Of a DNA stretch of 35,882 nucleotides, positions 1 to 6,024 are shown one piece after another. The notes beneath the pieces were generated by a model. That model was given only the letters and a program-made list of their open reading frames with translations. It was not told the origin of the DNA and made no database searches. The position numbers were made by a program, and so were the translations under genes. This stretch comes from UBA8514 sp050251415 (GTDB lineage Bacteria > Bacillota > Clostridia > Lachnospirales > Anaerotignaceae). Location of the stretch: positions 1 to 35,882 of the forward strand of contig JBFWMT010000025.1 of assembly GCA_050251415.1 (NCBI GenBank), in the 5' to 3' direction. Every line of letters starts with the position of its first letter. Position 1 is the stretch's first letter.

Positions 1-815
1 AGCTCACCTTTCAAATGTCCATCTGCGTATATGTTTAAACACAAGTTTTCATCCAATGAGAAGCCAGTTCCCGTGTCTGTAATATAATGTCCTTTTATTT
101 CAGCATTGGCATATTCATCTATGTCCACCCCTGGATTATAGGTGTTATATCCATAAACAACTTCATTTGCATCAGCTTCTTCTACGATATCATAACTATT
201 AGAACTGTATAGTGCCGGAAATACCTGTGTTTTTACAATAGCTATAACAGGCATACTTAAAAGGAAAGATGACAACAAACCAAATAACACCACATTTTTA
301 ACAGAAGTAACTCCATATTCTTTTAAGCTTTTCTTTTCCGCTATTTTTTTCTTCCAACTTTCGAAATACAGTCTGTTAAAGTTTTTACCCACTCGCACTT
401 GGGCAACATACAGCCACACAGTTGCTACAAACGATAGCCCCAGCCAGAATATCGTCCACTTTAGTAACGTATCAATGTCCATGTTTCCATCAAAAATCTG
501 TATGGTTATCCCAAGAGAAGAAATTAAAAATCCACTCATTGGCACCTTGAAATACTTCCATAATATATCATACTGTTTTCTGTATACACAATAAAACGGG
601 CCAAACCAAAATGCCACCCAGTTAAAACTCCCCTTTTGTCCCGCAGCAACATTGGAAAATTCCCTAGAAAAATAGGCTTCATTTTTACCAACGTAGTTTG
701 CAATATCGCTTTTATTCATTGCTTGCTTTAAATAACCCTCTTTCACCTCTTTTGAACAGTTAGGGCAAAAGCTTGAGCCCATGGGCAGCTCCGACCCACA
801 ATATTTACAGTACAT
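1..815 (-). CDS. Zinc-ribbon, DUF2628-like membrane protein (3' end cut by window)
   Basis: The reading frame starts at ATG 815 behind an AAGGAGAG ribosome site and is still open at the window edge, so the C-terminus is missing. The N-terminus is a short zinc ribbon with CxxC pairs at residues 3/6 and 17/20. A stretch with a FNWVAFWFGPFYCVYRKQYD core follows, which resembles the DUF2628 membrane domain. Three hydrophobic segments follow, then a soluble, probably extracytoplasmic, portion. Proteins of this type are common in Firmicutes and have no assigned reaction. The family assignment is by motif recognition only. The gene lies downstream of a small membrane-protein gene on the same strand. 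Confidence 0.75.
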   Translation of the reverse strand, partial: MYCKYCGSELPMGSSFCPNCSKEVKEGYLKQAMNKSDIANYVGKNEAYFSREFSNVAAGQKGSFNWVAFWFGPFYCVYRKQYDILWKYFKVPMSGFLISSLGITIQIFDGNMDIDTLLKWTIFWLGLSFVATVWLYVAQVRVGKNFNRLYFESWKKKIAEKKSLKEYGVTSVKNVVLFGLLSSFLLSMPVIAIVKTQVFPALYSSNSYDIVEEADANEVVYGYNTYNPGVDIDEYANAEIKGHYITDTGTGFSLDENLCLNIYADGHLKGE

Positions 816-859
816 TATAACTCTCCTTCCTTTATCTTACCCTTATGTAATTAAACTCT

Positions 860-1036
860 CTAAGCCCCATGAAGCATATTAAATATGACCCACGTTAAAA
901 CCAAAGTGGTCACAAACCTTTTTTTGCCATTAAAAAGCATTGCTTTTGCCCCAATTATTTTCATAAATAGCCCTGATGCCACGTTTACAAGAATGCTGCT
1001 GATAATAAAACTAACTATTACATATGTAATTTCCAT
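860..1036 (-). CDS. Small hypothetical membrane protein (58 aa)
   Basis: This short frame encodes a mostly hydrophobic protein with two probable membrane segments joined by a basic stretch (GKKRF). I chose ATG 1036 because an AGAGG ribosome site lies 6 nt upstream. The in-frame TTG at 1042 is almost on top of that site and is unlikely to be used. It is separated by 44 nt from the zinc-ribbon membrane protein downstream, so the two may be co-transcribed. I recognise no family. Confidence 0.5.
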   Translation of the reverse strand: MEITYVIVSFIISSILVNVASGLFMKIIGAKAMLFNGKKRFVTTLVLTWVIFNMLHGA

Positions 1037-1162
1037 AACCAACCTCTTTTCCTAAATAGAATTAGCTTTAGTAACACCCTGTTCACCCATTCGCCCTTTT
1101 AAATACCCACAATGTTTTTGAAAAACTCCACCTCATTTGCATGTTTTTTAGAATTAACTATT

Positions 1163-1200
1163 AATATCTTTAGATATAATATCATATATCTAAAGATATT
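1163..1200. repeat. Perfect 16-bp inverted repeat after the resolvase gene
   Basis: AATATCTTTAGATATA at 1163-1178 is matched exactly by its reverse complement at 1185-1200, with a 6-nt loop. It starts 12 bp past the resolvase stop codon. Neither side has a T-tract, so it is not a standard rho-independent terminator. It could still end transcription, or be a protein-binding site or an element boundary. Confidence 0.7.
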
Positions 1201-1211
1201 TCCACATTCTT

Positions 1212-1763
1212 CTATTGAGTTTCTTTCACTCTCCTATAAAAAGTGTTTTTCTTCATGCCCAAAATCTCCATAGCCTTACTTGCCGTAATCTCTCCCTTAC
1301 TCCATCTTCCATAGACCTTTTGAAATTCCGGGGATTCAATGCGTTTTCGCCCAACATACTTTCCTTGCTTTTTGGCTACTTCGATTCCTTCTCTTTGTCT
1401 TTGGAGAATATATTCCCGCTCCAACTCTGCCACTGCACCGAATACCGTCAGCATAAATTTTCCAGTAGGGGTGTTGGTATCAATAGCTTCTTTTTTACTA
1501 ATGAAAACTACCCCTTTGCTATTTAGCTTTTCAATAAGCCAAAGTAGGTCTTTCGTATTCCTAGCAAAACGGCTGATTGATTCGCAAATTACCGTATCTC
1601 CGTTTCTCACAAACTCCAACATTCTTTTTAGTTCTGGACGGTCATAGTTCTTCCCACTGGCCTTGTCCAAAAATATTTCATCCACACCCAATTCTTTCAT
1701 CAGCACCTCTTGTCTTAAAGTGTTCTGTTCTTGGGTACTGACACGAATATATCCAATCTTCAT
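1212..1763 (-). CDS. Serine recombinase, resolvase/invertase family
   Basis: This is a 183-aa small serine recombinase that cuts and rejoins DNA through a covalent phosphoserine. The N-terminus MKIGYIRVSTQEQ carries the catalytic Ser9. The expected family motifs follow (FLDKASGKNYDRPEL, then VICESISRFARNTKDLL, then FMLTVFGAVAELEREYI). The C-terminal ~45 residues form a helix-turn-helix ending KKNTFYRRVKETQ. I chose ATG 1763 because a GGGAGG ribosome site lies just upstream. A longer frame back to 1901 would add residues unlike the family and would run through the promoter and inverted repeat. The length matches Tn3-type resolvases. It is a stand-alone gene; a res-like repeat overlaps its promoter. 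Confidence 0.92.
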   Translation of the reverse strand: MKIGYIRVSTQEQNTLRQEVLMKELGVDEIFLDKASGKNYDRPELKRMLEFVRNGDTVICESISRFARNTKDLLWLIEKLNSKGVVFISKKEAIDTNTPTGKFMLTVFGAVAELEREYILQRQREGIEVAKKQGKYVGRKRIESPEFQKVYGRWSKGEITASKAMEILGMKKNTFYRRVKETQ

Positions 1764-1797
1764 TTTGCAAACCTCCCTTGCAAGTTTTAGCCATGAA

Positions 1798-1826
1798 AAA
1801 TTATTTCCCAAACAAAAAAGTGTCAA
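1798..1826 (-). promoter_or_regulatory. Probable promoter of the resolvase gene
   Basis: On the minus strand TTGACA (1826-1821) is followed by a 17-nt spacer and TAATTT (1803-1798). The predicted start is about 30 nt upstream of the resolvase ATG. The -35 box lies inside the left arm of the 1820-1883 inverted repeat, which suggests repression by whatever binds there. Confidence 0.6.
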
Positions 1827-1883
1827 TAGAGTCCATCTGCTTTTTGCAACGTTGCAAAATACAAAAACCAACTCTATTGACAC
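1820..1883. repeat. Res-like inverted repeat with central palindrome
   Basis: GTGTCAATAGAGT at 1820-1832 is repeated in exact inverse at 1871-1883. Between the arms, almost on the same centre, lies an 18-bp perfect palindrome, TTTTGCAACGTTGCAAAA (1842-1859). Resolvases of the Tn3 family bind inverted sites next to their own gene and repress their own promoter. The position and the overlap with the -35 box fit that scheme, but binding by this protein is inferred. Confidence 0.55.
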
Positions 1884-1990
1884 ACTTTTTCTGTGTTTCA
1901 CTTGGCTATACCCTATTGCAACATTTTTAATATTTTCAAACTTATAACAATCCGTACATCATTTCATTCTTTGTTCAAACTTCCATTCTT

Positions 1991-2931
1991 CTAATACTCA
2001 CACTGGTACAACAGCTCCTCCACTTCGTCTAAGGTATACCCCTCTTGATACAGCACCTCCACTTCCTCAGGCTCAAACCCAAAGCAAGCTGCCATCCATT
2101 TCAGTTCTTCCAACCTCTCCTGTTCCATATCCGTACGCGCACTTTTATAATAGGGTGTACAATCCAAATAAGGGCGGTATCTATCCATGAACCACAGGTC
2201 TTCTAAATTGTTGTATAAAAAGCCTCCTTTTGTAATACTCCCCGTTGGAGAAATCTTCAAAATATCCCCAGCATTTACACTTACTTTTTCACCTGTTTTT
2301 GGCATATACAAACCCATACGAGAAATCGCCTTCTTTAAAATTTCCTCCGTAGAGGCATAGATATAAAACCCTTCCTTTTCATAGTGGTAAAGGCAAATAG
2401 GGTTACTTCCTTTTATAATGTAAAGATTGTTAGCACAGTCCAGCACCGTAAAGCAAAAAGAGCCCTCTACCTGTTCCGCCATAAATTTGAGACTTTCGAA
2501 GGTAAGGGCTTGTTTTTTCTGCAGCAACTGCACTGCAACATAGCTGTCGGTTTGAATGTCAGTGGATGGTAGTTTTTCCACTATCCGCAGGCTTTTATCA
2601 TTATTCAGCACTCCGTTATGGGCAAGAGAGAATTCCATCCCTCTAACCGCTCCATAAAAGGGATGATTGTTCCTATTTTTCTTCTCACTACCCTGAGTAG
2701 TCATTCGGGTATGCCCCATAATTACCATCGCCTGTGGTGGAATCCGAAGCCGCATAGCATGGGCTGGAAGCGGTGCTTTTATTATCTTCATACCACCATT
2801 CAGGTTATAGGCAATGCCTGTAGCATCTGTTCCACGTGCTTCACATTCCTTTGCTAAAACTGCCAGCACCTTGTTTTTTTGCCTTGGGGTAAAATACCTT
2901 TGTAATCAACCATTCCAAATAAGCAACACAT
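1991..2931 (-). pseudogene. Class II glutamine amidotransferase, interrupted by a -1 frameshift
   Basis: Class II (Ntn) glutaminases release ammonia from glutamine using an N-terminal cysteine. Here ATG 2931 begins MCCLFGMVDYKG, with the expected Cys2 nucleophile. The frame breaks in a run of seven A (minus strand, 2880-2874) and continues one base back, from KVLAVLAKE onward, to the stop at 1991. The continuation carries family motifs: RGTDATGIA, GHTRMTTQGS, LAHNGVLNN and DIQTDSYVAVQ. Joined, the product would be about 313 aa. The start lies 2 nt after the stop of the amidoligase gene, so the two are translationally coupled and probably supply ammonia and use it. A sequencing error, a real mutation, or -1 slippage at the AAA codons could each explain the break. 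From 2869 down, the frame is open and could be made as a domain without the nucleophile. Confidence 0.8.
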
Positions 2932-2933
2932 AT

Positions 2934-4040
2934 TTAGTCATCCTCCTCTGTTTCAACAGGTTCATTTACGTATAGTCTTCTTTCTTTTAAATAGGTAATT
3001 AGTTCAGCTTGGGTTAGCCGTTCCAAAAAGCCGTGCCAGCTCATGACTGACAATTCACTTTCAGGCATTAAAAAAGCCACGTTACAAATCTCATTTACGA
3101 GCTGTAACGTGGCAATAATGGTGTTGTATTTTAACGTTCCTCTGAAGAGGCGAAATTCAATGGTTTCGTAATTGGTAATATTCACACAGGAGTATCTGCC
3201 TAGTCCTGATTTTTTGGCATGGTCTAACACATCTTTTGGTCGTTCCTTTAAGCCATATCTTGCCGCCCAACGATTCACCTGATATTCTGTTCTTCTGGAA
3301 AACCTCAGCAATTCGTCCCAAAACCGTTCCACAAAGAATAATACCTTGCTTATGGTAACCTCCTGTTCCTCAACAGTTGCACCAAGTCTTGTTCGGTTGA
3401 CATGACAGTGGAGACCGCTGGTGCTGGTTTGATGAGACTTATACCCTAATTCCAAGGCTTTATTTACAATTGCCTGCCATGGTGTTTGTGTCATGTGATA
3501 CTCTAAGGTCATGGGATGAGTTACTATCTCCAATCCATCGTCTAAACTGCCGTCGGTCTTAATGTAAATCAGCTCCTCTTCACCGTTGGCAATTTCACAT
3601 ATTTTCTGGGCATGATAACTGCTTTTTCCGCCTCTGTCAATTTCTAACTCCACGCCTAAATATCGTTCACCTTCCCCATAAAAAATAGGATCGGGACGAT
3701 AACTATAGCCGTGCAAGCTTCTTGAGTCATCGCAAGTGGCATGGCAATTGTAGCAGAGGGGCTCGTCATCATCGTCATAGTAGGCATTATTCAGATGGAG
3801 AATTCTGCCGCACTCACTGCAAGTTGTATAGTTGCGGTTATAGCAACTCTGGCAAATGGAAATGTCATCATCTCCTACATCATTCTCAGTCAAAATCCTT
3901 TCTCCACATTCCTCGCAAAGCACTGTTAATTCGTCAATGCAGTCACAGCAATACATCTCTTCTCCCATGTCATAGCAATCACAAATATCATGCTCCTCTC
4001 CACAATGGGCACATATAAATGTTTCTCGTTCTTCTTCCAT
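2934..4040 (-). CDS. Zinc-ribbon amidoligase-family protein
   Basis: This 368-aa protein has two parts. Residues 10-102 hold repeated zinc-ribbon pairs (CAHC, CDC, CCDC, CEEC, CQSC, CSEC, CYNC). Residues about 125-335 match the amidoligase family, whose glutamine-synthetase-like fold makes amide bonds from a carboxylate and an amine or ammonia. Visible motifs are GVELEID (129-135), KTDGSLDDGLEIVTHP (161-176), TSTSGLHCHVNR (205-216) and IEFRLFRGTL (294-303). The start at 4040 has an AAGGAGG site overlapping the stop of the preceding gene. The next gene encodes a class II glutaminase, a pairing described for amidoligases on mobile elements. The amide acceptor is unknown; the adjacent tiny peptides or a cell-wall or protein target are possible. 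Confidence 0.85.
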   Translation of the reverse strand: MEEERETFICAHCGEEHDICDCYDMGEEMYCCDCIDELTVLCEECGERILTENDVGDDDISICQSCYNRNYTTCSECGRILHLNNAYYDDDDEPLCYNCHATCDDSRSLHGYSYRPDPIFYGEGERYLGVELEIDRGGKSSYHAQKICEIANGEEELIYIKTDGSLDDGLEIVTHPMTLEYHMTQTPWQAIVNKALELGYKSHQTSTSGLHCHVNRTRLGATVEEQEVTISKVLFFVERFWDELLRFSRRTEYQVNRWAARYGLKERPKDVLDHAKKSGLGRYSCVNITNYETIEFRLFRGTLKYNTIIATLQLVNEICNVAFLMPESELSVMSWHGFLERLTQAELITYLKERRLYVNEPVETEEDD

Positions 4041-4055
4041 AAAAATTTAACCTCC

Positions 4056-4346
4056 TTAATATTCTTCTGCCAATAGCATGGTAGAATGGTCACTGTCATC
4101 TATCACAAATATTTTCGCCGTAAACTCCTTTTCACCATTTAAGGGCAACTTAACCTCATGGAAATAAACTGGTTCTTCTTGTGTATGAGCAATATGTAAA
4201 TTCCCTTTCTCTCCATTAACCCGAAAAACCTGTAGCCAGTCTTTAGGCTCTTCCATTGCGTCAATCATCACCCATAAAACCATTTGTATCCAAAAAGGGA
4301 TTTCCGCAGAAACCCCTCTAGTAATGTAGCGTTGATTTTGAAACAT
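4056..4346 (-). CDS. DUF960-like protein
   Basis: This 96-aa soluble protein begins MFQNQRYITRGVSAEIP and contains FWIQMVLWVMID and LQVFRV. These resemble the DUF960 family found on Firmicutes chromosomes and conjugative elements, which has no known function. The start ATG (4346) directly follows the stop of a tiny upstream gene, and its ribosome site (GAGGAGG) lies inside that gene, so translation is coupled. It sits 15 nt before the amidoligase gene in the same leftward operon. The family call is by memory of the motif and is moderately sure. Confidence 0.7.
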   Translation of the reverse strand: MFQNQRYITRGVSAEIPFWIQMVLWVMIDAMEEPKDWLQVFRVNGEKGNLHIAHTQEEPVYFHEVKLPLNGEKEFTAKIFVIDDSDHSTMLLAEEY

Positions 4347-4453
4347 TTAATCCTCCTCCAAAATAGCGTCTATAATGGCACATAAAATACCAGCCGCCAG
4401 TACAACCACTCCGCCTGTCATCTTCTTCCAAAATATGTTGATTATTTTCTCAT
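4347..4453 (-). pseudogene. Tiny single-TM peptide gene, out of frame by one A
   Basis: ATG 4453 has an ideal AGGAGG site 8 nt upstream but reaches a stop after three codons (ATG AGA AAA TAA). One extra A, or a -1 slip on the AAA codon, opens a 35-codon frame to the stop at 4347. It has a basic N-terminus (MRKIINIFWKK), a hydrophobic segment (VVVLAAGILCAIIDAI) and an acidic tail. The end abuts the DUF960 start exactly, which supports a real gene. Alternatively only a 24-aa peptide from an internal ATG is made, but that ATG has no suitably spaced ribosome site. Confidence 0.45.
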
Positions 4454-4498
4454 AATAAAGCCTCCTGTCATAAACTCTTTAGTCCTCTTACAACCCTT

Positions 4499-4597
4499 TT
4501 AGGCGTAAATCGTACTTGTTTTAAAAAATCCAATCATCTGTAACAGCACTGTTTTCACAGCTTTTAACAGCAATTTCAACCAACCTCCACCGCTCAT
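4499..4597 (-). CDS. Tiny amphipathic peptide (32 aa)
   Basis: ATG 4597 lies 8 nt after a strong AGGAGG site. It encodes a 32-aa peptide starting MSGGGWLKLLLKAVKTVLLQ, a glycine-rich start followed by an amphipathic or hydrophobic stretch with regularly spaced lysines. It is the first gene of the leftward operon that continues with a second tiny peptide, DUF960, amidoligase and glutaminase. A longer frame to 4729 exists but would start inside a terminator stem, so I prefer the short form. Function unknown; it could be a membrane peptide, a regulator, or a substrate of the amidoligase. Confidence 0.5.
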   Translation of the reverse strand: MSGGGWLKLLLKAVKTVLLQMIGFFKTSTIYA

Positions 4598-4688
4598 TAT
4601 CAAAACCTCCTTTAAATAAAATATAGAAATATCACGGGTTTTTTCAGGAAAATGTGACTTGAAAAATAGCCGTTTCCACAAAAACCAA

Positions 4689-4739
4689 AAAAGAGCAGAT
4701 GACAAAGGAAGCCTTAATTGCCCTGACATCTGCTCTTTT
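4689..4739 (-). terminator. Stem-loop with T-tract in the leader of the amidoligase operon
   Basis: AAAAGAGCAGATG (4689-4701) pairs perfectly with its inverse at 4727-4739 across a 25-nt loop. Read leftward, the stem is followed by TTTTTTGGTTTTT, a good rho-independent terminator. It lies about 90 nt upstream of the first peptide gene, with no gene upstream to end, so it may be an attenuator in the operon leader. Rightward the T-run is short (TTTTC). Confidence 0.65.
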
Positions 4740-4794
4740 CTACTATAATAATATATCGTTATAAAGTTCTGTTTTACCTTGAATAAACCAACAA

Positions 4795-4815
4795 GTGTAT
4801 AAATAAACTATACAC
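4795..4815. promoter_or_regulatory. Operator-like inverted repeat before the excisionase-like gene
   Basis: GTGTATA (4795-4801) and TATACAC (4809-4815) form a 7-bp inverted repeat with a 7-nt spacer. It lies just upstream of the AAAGGAGG ribosome site of the gene at 4836, in the divergent region between it and the amidoligase operon. It could bind a repressor of either unit. Confidence 0.35.
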
Positions 4816-4835
4816 ACGCAAAAGGAGGCATTTTT

Positions 4836-5012
4836 ATGCTTGAAGATTATCCAGATATTTTAACCCCAAAAGAGGTAATGGAGATTTTAGGAATCTCCAA
4901 AAACACCTTGTACCAACTGATTAATAACCGAGAGATTCCTGCCACAAGGCTTGGACGTAAGCTGTGGAGAATACAGAAACAGGCTTTGCTGGAGTTTCTA
5001 GCAAGAAATTAA
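4836..5012 (+). CDS. Excisionase-family helix-turn-helix protein (58 aa)
   Basis: This 58-aa protein is a complete MerR/excisionase-type DNA-binding domain. ILTPKEVMEILGISKNTLYQ is the helix-turn-helix, and IPATRLGRKLWRI is the wing with its basic strand. A strong AAAGGAGG site precedes ATG 4836. Proteins of this size act as recombination directionality factors or as small regulators in integrative elements. It is transcribed divergently from the amidoligase operon and could control it. The nearest integrase is at 6025-7443 and has its own excisionase-like partner, so this one may serve another element or act as a regulator. Confidence 0.85.
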   Translation: MLEDYPDILTPKEVMEILGISKNTLYQLINNREIPATRLGRKLWRIQKQALLEFLARN

Positions 5013-5015
5013 AAA

Positions 5016-5056
5016 AGGATTGTAAAGCATACATCAAAAATATTCTTTACAATCCT
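5016..5056 (-). terminator. Rho-independent terminator of the MntA/HepT operon
   Basis: AGGATTGTAAAG (5016-5027) and its inverse (5045-5056) form a 12-bp stem. Read leftward the stem is followed by six T. It lies 46 nt after the HepT stop codon. Rightward there is no T-tract. Confidence 0.75.
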
Positions 5057-5101
5057 AATAACATCTATAATAATATTCAAATCTTTAAGTTTATTTCTAT
5101 T

Positions 5102-5491
5102 CTAGCAATGTTCTTTAAAATATTCCGAAAGTGCCACAAGTTGAATAATAAAGCAAGAGCATATATTTTCTGCAATTTTGCCTGCCGCATTATCGTCGTA
5201 AATGTGTGACGTTGCATTACGAGCATCAACCATTTCAAGCCATATCTTTTCATCAGATATTACATAACTTTCGTAGGCTGTTTTTAAAACCTGCTTAGGA
5301 AATTGTAATTCCTTTTTCATACCTTGGTCAATTAAATACTCCTTTATAGCCTTCCATGAAAGTTCAAACGTAAATTCAAATCTCTGAATAACGCCATCTC
5401 GAATAACTGTATTATTTTGATTTGCATTATATACTGCAATTGCTTCATTGAGGCGAATAACCGCTTTCAAAAAGTTATCTATCTTTTTCAT
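5102..5491 (-). CDS. hepT: HEPN-domain toxin, HepT type
   Basis: This 129-aa helical protein belongs to the HI0074/HepT nucleotidyltransferase-substrate-binding family. HEPN toxins of this kind cleave RNA using an RX4-6H motif. Here R91-NATS-H96-I-Y98 gives the complete RX4HXY signature, so the toxin looks intact. The ATG at 5491 overlaps the 3' end of the upstream antitoxin gene by 17 nt, so the two are coupled. In characterised HepT-MntA pairs the antitoxin AMPylates the tyrosine of this motif. That chemistry is inferred here from the motifs. The pair probably stabilises the surrounding mobile DNA. Confidence 0.88.
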   Translation of the reverse strand: MKKIDNFLKAVIRLNEAIAVYNANQNNTVIRDGVIQRFEFTFELSWKAIKEYLIDQGMKKELQFPKQVLKTAYESYVISDEKIWLEMVDARNATSHIYDDNAAGKIAENICSCFIIQLVALSEYFKEHC

Positions 5492-5759
5492 AGAGCACTA
5501 TCCCATCCTTTTCTATGTTTTCAATCAAAACTTTATCAGTATCTTTTGTTATGTGTACAATATCAAATTTAAGAAGTGTCGGAATTTCCTCAATGTCCCA
5601 ATAAAATAGGGGCTGTTTTTCCTGAGGCATCTCATAAACGGCTAAGTCTATGTCACTTCTCTGTTTATGGTCTCCTCTTGCCCTTGATCCAAATAGCACT
5701 ATTTTATCAGCAGAGTATTTTTGTCCAAGATATTTAATATCTTCATATATTTTTTCCAT
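5475..5759 (-). CDS. mntA: Minimal nucleotidyltransferase antitoxin, MntA type
   Basis: This 94-aa protein is a minimal polymerase-beta-type nucleotidyltransferase. It carries the GSX10DXD signature (G24-S25 ... D36-I-D38) and a third acidic residue at D66 (KFDIVHI). In HepT-MntA modules such a protein uses ATP to AMPylate and silence the HEPN toxin. All three expected metal-binding acids are present. It is the first gene of a two-gene operon with a 17-nt overlap into the toxin gene. The ribosome site (AGGTGATGG) is weak. A stand-alone nucleotidyltransferase role is less likely given the partner. Confidence 0.88.
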   Translation of the reverse strand: MEKIYEDIKYLGQKYSADKIVLFGSRARGDHKQRSDIDLAVYEMPQEKQPLFYWDIEEIPTLLKFDIVHITKDTDKVLIENIEKDGIVLYEKDR

Positions 5760-5913
5760 TCCATCACCTGTAGGTTTTATTTTCTCTTCAAGTAACCAAT
5801 ATCATAAGCACATATTCCCATCTTGGCATACTTAAATTAAGCATAACCATTAATCAGAAAAAAATCAATAGCTATGGTAGAAAATAGCATAATACATATT
5901 ACCTACTGACACT

Positions 5914-5968
5914 AAAGTTCCCCACTTATTAGACCTACAACATCTAATAAGTGGGGAACTTTCTTTTT
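5914..5968 (+). terminator. 20-bp perfect inverted repeat with T-tract
   Basis: AAAGTTCCCCACTTATTAGA (5914-5933) pairs without mismatch with 5943-5962 across a 9-nt loop. It is followed on the plus strand by CTTTTTT. This reads as a strong rightward terminator, yet no rightward gene precedes it within 900 bp. It lies 57 bp past the integrase stop, where the end of an integrated element would be expected. Leftward there is no T-tract. Confidence 0.7.
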
Positions 5969-6024
5969 TAGTACAATTCAAGCTGTAATGCTTAATTTTT
6001 CTTACTTGCACCTATTATATCCAA

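Noticed and set aside
1212..1901. A longer 229-aa resolvase
   Set aside because: The extra N-terminal residues are unlike the family and are encoded by the promoter and inverted-repeat DNA; ATG 1763 has an excellent ribosome site.
4499..4729. A 76-codon frame for the first peptide gene
   Set aside because: Its start lies inside the leader terminator stem, and a strong ribosome site marks the internal ATG at 4597.
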